Assembly: GCF_024684275.1 (NCBI RefSeq)
Contig: NZ_JAIKXF010000088.1
Coordinates: 1-8,503 of the forward strand
Source of the DNA: Ruminococcus sp.
Lineage (GTDB): Bacteria; Bacillota_A; Clostridia; Oscillospirales; Ruminococcaceae
Length of the DNA stretch: 8,503 nt
Reading direction: 5' to 3'
The position numbers and the translations under genes are program-made. Shown here piece by piece: positions 5,622-8,503 of this stretch. Position 1 is the first letter of the stretch. Every line of letters begins with the position of its first letter. The notes beneath the pieces are model-generated. The model worked only from the letters and a program-made list of their open reading frames with translations, did no database searches and was not told the origin of the DNA.

Positions 5622-6104
5622 ATGAACAAGAAATTAGTAGCATATTTTTCCGCAAGCGGCAATACTGCAAGGCTTGCAAAGAATCTGGCAGAAGCAGCAG
5701 GTGCAGACCTCTATGAAATACGCCCTGCCGTTCCCTACACAAGTGCAGATCTGAACTGGCAGAACAAGCAGTCACGCAGCAGCGTTGAGATGAACGACAA
5801 GTCATCACGTCCCGAACTTGCTGACACAAACGCTAAAATCACAGACTATGACACGATTTTTGTAGGTTTCCCCGTTTGGTGGTATACAGCACCGACTATC
5901 ATAAACTCTTTCCTTGAAAGTTATGACTTCTCCGGAAAGGCCATTGTTTTGTTTGCAACTTCCGGCGGAAGCGGCATCAACGGAACAGCAAAAGCGCTGA
6001 AAAGCAGTGTAGCCGTTGATACAAAGCTGATCGAGGGAAAGGTGCTGAACAGTGGAACATCGGCAGCATCGCTCAAAGATTGGATTAACGGTTTGGAAAT
6101 TTGA
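5622..6104 (+). CDS. Flavodoxin
   Basis: A 160-residue flavodoxin of the NADPH-quinone-reductase-like group found in gut Firmicutes. The FMN phosphate loop is S10-ASGNTA (residues 10-16), followed by an ELxP-like YEIRPAVPYT block (31-40), the flavin-stacking region VGFPVWWYTAP (81-91), and FLESYDFSGK with TSGGSG (97-118). Length and frame are normal. Ribosome site GGAGG (5610-5614) lies 7 bases before ATG 5622. It is the last gene of the plus-strand redox operon and could serve as electron carrier or quinone reductase for the preceding oxidoreductase; the partner is inferred from proximity. Confidence 0.9.
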   Translation: MNKKLVAYFSASGNTARLAKNLAEAAGADLYEIRPAVPYTSADLNWQNKQSRSSVEMNDKSSRPELADTNAKITDYDTIFVGFPVWWYTAPTIINSFLESYDFSGKAIVLFATSGGSGINGTAKALKSSVAVDTKLIEGKVLNSGTSAASLKDWINGLEI

Positions 6105-6228
6105 GCATTGCTGTGCAATAGCCGTAGTCTGTTGGCACACCTGTAAACTATTCCGCACAAGTCCATTTCAGCATTATGGTGTGCGCCACAATGACAATAT
6201 ACTCTTTTGAAAAGCTCTATAATAAAGA

Positions 6229-6262
6229 AACGCCCTGCAGGATTTATACCTTGCAGGGCGTT
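6229..6262. terminator. Hairpin terminator between redox operon and integrase remnant
   Basis: A perfect 11-bp stem, AACGCCCTGCA (6229-6239) with TGCAGGGCGTT (6252-6262), has a 12-base loop. On the plus strand only TTATT follows; on the minus strand the tail is TTTCTTTATT, so it may work mainly leftward or in both directions. It is the first strong hairpin after the flavodoxin stop at 6104 and it contains the stop codon (6246-6244) of the minus-strand integrase remnant. Confidence 0.6.
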
Positions 6263-6537
6263 ATTGTACTTATGTCGCTGTGAGCGAGCCGCTGCTTTAT
6301 CAGCTTCATCTGAACTTCGTTTGCAAGGAGCAGACTTAAACAGCTGTGCCGCAGGTAATGGAATCGTATCTTTATCAGACCATTCTTGCGGAGCACTATG
6401 GGGAAATGGTCCGATACATAATCGGGACGTCTCAATTCTTCTACAGCGTCAACAGATGTAGTCCTCGGTTTTTTCCTATACCAATCCTCTTTGCCTGGCA
6501 GGACCTCAGATGCAAGCTTAAAAAATGCTTTTGGAGT
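6244..6537 (-). pseudogene. Tyrosine recombinase (phage integrase) C-terminal remnant
   Basis: On the minus strand a stop-free frame of 97 codons contains RRPDYVSDHFPIVLRKNGL, then IRFHYLRHSC, LLLANEVQMKLIKQRLAHSD and IST. These are the HxLRH box and the LGHSD-like box of tyrosine recombinases. The frame then ends ITPCKV-stop instead of reaching the usual IYAHL with the catalytic tyrosine, so the nucleophile is lost. The first ~35 codons (6537-6435) do not look like integrase. The N-terminal and core-binding domains and the first catalytic arginine are missing. It is a dead remnant of a mobile element; no attachment site was recognised. Confidence 0.75.
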
Positions 6538-6679
6538 TTAATACTTCCATTGTTGAGCAGAATGAAATATAGGTGTATTAGAAGCTGAGACTTAATTATT
6601 TGTTGCATTTTACCTTAATATTCTTCTTGAAGTTAATACTTTTTTGGCATTTAGGATAGGACTGACAGCCTTTGAAATA
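6538..6679. other. AT-rich intergenic stretch
   Basis: Between the integrase remnant and the next promoter the sequence is AT-rich and has no frame with a ribosome site and recognisable product. No repeats or hairpins of note were seen. It probably holds decayed mobile-element DNA and the upstream region of the next promoter. Confidence 0.4.
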
Positions 6680-6708
6680 TTGTGTTTTTAGTGGAAATGT
6701 GATATAAT
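6680..6708 (+). promoter_or_regulatory. Promoter of the lipoprotein / secreted protein operon
   Basis: A -35 TTGTGT (6680-6685), a 17-base spacer and a consensus -10 TATAAT (6703-6708) preceded by TGA, giving an extended -10 (TGnTATAAT). Transcription should start near 6715. This is the best promoter between the integrase remnant and the gene at 7020 and would give a leader of about 300 nt. Confidence 0.7.
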
Positions 6709-6714
6709 TAATTT

Positions 6715-7019
6715 GTTATATTTATGCATAAATTATAGTATTTTATATCAGCTAAAATACAGTATGCCGTAAATGGTCAGTATTTTAGGCATTTAACAGT
6801 TATTGTCTTTTTCAATATAATTGTTTATTCAATTATATTTAGCTTGAAACTGCATTCTTAGCATTCGGGATTTATTTCAGATGAAGGATTCCGTAGGAGA
6901 TATTGAATATTATGATGGAGATCTATGCAATAGTTTTTATAGATTTCATAAAATGCGATACTATGAAGGAGCTATGTTTTATTGAGCAGAAGGTCTTCTG
7001 AAAAGGAACAGGAGGTGAT
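6715..7019 (+). other. Long (~300 nt) untranslated leader
   Basis: The stretch between the predicted start of transcription and the lipoprotein start is AT-rich and holds no recognised riboswitch or terminator. A 34-codon frame (ATG 6881, TGA 6983-6985) lies inside but has no ribosome site in front of it. Such a long leader may carry post-transcriptional control; nothing in the sequence identifies it. Confidence 0.35.
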
Positions 7020-7409
7020 ATGAAAATGATGAAGAAACTGAAATATATTCTTTTTAGTTGTTTTGTTGCTTGTGTAATGTTTGGATGTACTTTGTTTGAT
7101 ACTATTCTTGAAGATCCTGACGATAATAAGCCGGGAAATCCGGAAACGCCGACTTCCGGTGTTTCGTCCGATGTTTCATCTGTGACAACAAAGGTCACAA
7201 CCAGTACGGCAATTGTAACAACTACCGTACCTGATATAACTTTTCCATCAGATAAGGTAGGCAAACTTTCATATGAATATGATAATCTCGGAAGACTTGT
7301 GAAAGTAGTTCATGACGAGAAGAATTATATTGAGTATGAATACGATGCAAACGGTAATATCACTAAGATCATTAACGTAGTTGACGGTAAGAAAACAAGT
7401 GAAAACTGA
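7020..7409 (+). CDS. Small lipoprotein with two YD (RHS-type) repeats
   Basis: A 129-residue predicted lipoprotein. A lysine-rich start and hydrophobic segment (residues 7-22) end in the lipobox MFGC, with lipidation expected at C23. A Pro/Ser/Thr/Val-rich linker follows (about 35-75). The C-terminus has two YD repeats: YEYDNLGRLVKV (85-96) and YEYDANGNITKI (106-117). Normal RHS proteins have dozens of these units; here two sit alone on a tethered stalk. AGGAGG (7010-7015) is 4 bases from ATG 7020 and 10 from in-frame ATG 7026, so the exact start is uncertain. The large secreted gene starts 40 bases downstream, so they are probably cotranscribed. Function unknown; surface anchoring, or binding of an RHS partner, is a guess. 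Confidence 0.8.
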   Translation: MKMMKKLKYILFSCFVACVMFGCTLFDTILEDPDDNKPGNPETPTSGVSSDVSSVTTKVTTSTAIVTTTVPDITFPSDKVGKLSYEYDNLGRLVKVVHDEKNYIEYEYDANGNITKIINVVDGKKTSEN

Positions 7410-7449
7410 TTGTTCATGTTAATGCAAAAACGAAATGAGGAAATTATTT

Positions 7450-8503
7450 ATGAAGCCAATTTTGAAAAGGATCATTAGTCAGGTGACGGCCATTGTAATG
7501 GCTGCTGAGTTTGCCGGACAAAATGCTCAGCCTTTTATTGATGCTCATGCTGAGAGTGACAGCGGCGGAAGCAAAGCTTCAGCCGTGCTTTCGACAGATG
7601 TAAATAAAGGCGAAGCAGCTGCTGCATCAGAAGAGACAAATGCAGCTTCAGAAACTGCATCAGATTTTGAGGATCTAACGATTTCTTCTGATACTACTCT
7701 CTCAAAGAAAACAGAGGTAGGAAATCTTGTAATATCAAGCGGCACACTTAATTTAAATGGTAACATACTTATTGTTCATGGTGATGTAACAGTCGATAAT
7801 GGTTCTATTGTTATATCAAAAGGTCAGCTTATATGTGAGAATTTTACTATGAATTATGGTACTCTCAACATGACCAATGCCAATGATAGTATAATTGTAA
7901 ATAAAAATTTTGAGTTTAAAGGTGGAAAAGCACAAGGTTATCAGATGACTGCCGGTTCCATAAAGGTCAAAGGCGATTTTTCTGTTTCGGGCGGCGAATT
8001 TTACCCGTCAGGAATTCACGAGATAGAATTGAATGGTGAAAAAGGACAGTCATTTTACTCTGTCAGGAATTTAAATATTCTCAGGATCACTAATACCAGC
8101 GAAGATGGTGTTGCGTCGTCGTCACCGGTCAATGCTAATGAAGTCATTGACACTGGATGCAAGATACGTATAAACGGAGCAGGAGATCCTGTACCTGCTA
8201 TGTCCGAAGATACAACTATCGAGGGAGATTTCTATCTTGTTTCAGGTGATCTTGACCTTAACGGACACAAGCTTACTGTAAATGGAAATCTCATACAGGC
8301 AGGAGGCAAGGTGATCCTCAACGGAGGAACACTTGATGTAAAGGGAGATTACAGAATCCAGACAAAGTCAGTTAATGATAAAAATGAAACAACATACGGA
8401 TACAGTACCGGATACCTTGTAATGACAAATGAAAAGGATAAGGTAAATGTAGGCGGAGATTTCATAACATCATCAAATCAGGATCACAGCAAATGCCTCA
8501 CAG
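7450..8503 (+). CDS. Large secreted beta-solenoid-type protein (N-terminal part), possibly RHS family
   Basis: The frame stays open from ATG 7450 to the window edge (351 residues seen), with GAGG at 7437-7440 as ribosome site. The N-terminus has a basic region and a moderately hydrophobic stretch, and AHA-E at 32-35 is a plausible signal-peptidase site. An Ala/Ser/Glu-rich linker spans about 36-80. Then come short strand-turn repeats such as SSGTLNLNGN, LVSGDLDLNGHKLTVNGN and GGTLDVKGDYRI, typical of a right-handed beta-solenoid. Residues 82-254 and 255 onward are two copies of a larger unit of about 173 residues. Similar domains head giant RHS/YD-repeat wall or toxin proteins of Firmicutes; with a YD-repeat lipoprotein next door this is a reasonable but unproven call. 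The C-terminus lies outside the window. Confidence 0.75.
   Translation, partial: MKPILKRIISQVTAIVMAAEFAGQNAQPFIDAHAESDSGGSKASAVLSTDVNKGEAAAASEETNAASETASDFEDLTISSDTTLSKKTEVGNLVISSGTLNLNGNILIVHGDVTVDNGSIVISKGQLICENFTMNYGTLNMTNANDSIIVNKNFEFKGGKAQGYQMTAGSIKVKGDFSVSGGEFYPSGIHEIELNGEKGQSFYSVRNLNILRITNTSEDGVASSSPVNANEVIDTGCKIRINGAGDPVPAMSEDTTIEGDFYLVSGDLDLNGHKLTVNGNLIQAGGKVILNGGTLDVKGDYRIQTKSVNDKNETTYGYSTGYLVMTNEKDKVNVGGDFITSSNQDHSKCLT

Noticed and set aside
6135..6184. Inverted repeat GCACACC / GGTGTGC after the flavodoxin
   Set aside because: Only 7 pairs with a loop of more than 30 bases and no T-tract; likely chance.
6207..6588. Plus-strand frames of 84 and 80 residues
   Set aside because: They are antisense to the integrase remnant, have no good ribosome site and show no family features.
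6881..6985. 34-codon frame in the long leader
   Set aside because: No ribosome site upstream and no similarity recognised; not enough to call a gene.
7545..7766. 73-residue minus-strand frame
   Set aside because: Antisense to the Ala/Ser-rich linker of the secreted protein; its composition is just the mirror of that low-complexity DNA.

Overview
The window looks like an accessory region of a low-to-mid GC Firmicute of the Ruminococcus/Oscillospiraceae type. The support is strong GGAGG-type ribosome sites, AT-rich intergenic DNA, short rho-independent terminators and protein families common in gut Clostridia (C_GCAxxG_C_C, DUF4405, flavodoxins, YajO-like aldo/keto reductase). The species is an inference. 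No tRNA, rRNA or CRISPR array was seen.

Layout. (1) 1-627: two divergent copies of a cysteine-rich C_GCAxxG_C_C gene face away from a ~200 bp imperfect palindrome. Only the first 12 codons of the left copy lie in the window; the right copy is complete and ends at a terminator. (2) 680-2025: an in-frame chimera joins the N-terminus of a UPF0718/ArsP-like permease to the last membrane part and PhoU domain of a Na/Pi cotransporter, followed by a strong terminator. A 17-bp motif upstream of it also occurs in both arms of the palindrome. (3) 2026-2336: about 300 bp with no convincing gene, but with an unusual open frame on the minus strand. (4) 2337-6104: a plus-strand operon of tetR, an aldo/keto reductase, an aldo/keto reductase fragment, a DUF4405 membrane protein, a flavodoxin fragment, an NAD(P)H/FMN oxidoreductase and a flavodoxin. 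It has a consensus promoter overlapped by two matching palindromic operators. (5) 6229-6537: the C-terminal remnant of a tyrosine recombinase on the minus strand, over a hairpin. (6) 6680-8503: a strong promoter, a ~300 nt leader, a small lipoprotein with two YD repeats, then the start of a large secreted beta-solenoid protein that runs off the right edge.

How the parts may work together. The tetR operon looks like an autoregulated redox or detoxification unit with NADPH- and flavin-dependent oxidoreductases and a heme-like membrane protein. The left block looks like part of a cysteine/metalloid-linked regulon, now rearranged. The right block looks like a surface or secreted RHS-type system. 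At least four junctions leave partial genes (permease/NaPi, AKR fragment, flavodoxin fragment, integrase fragment), so deletion and recombination have shaped this window heavily.
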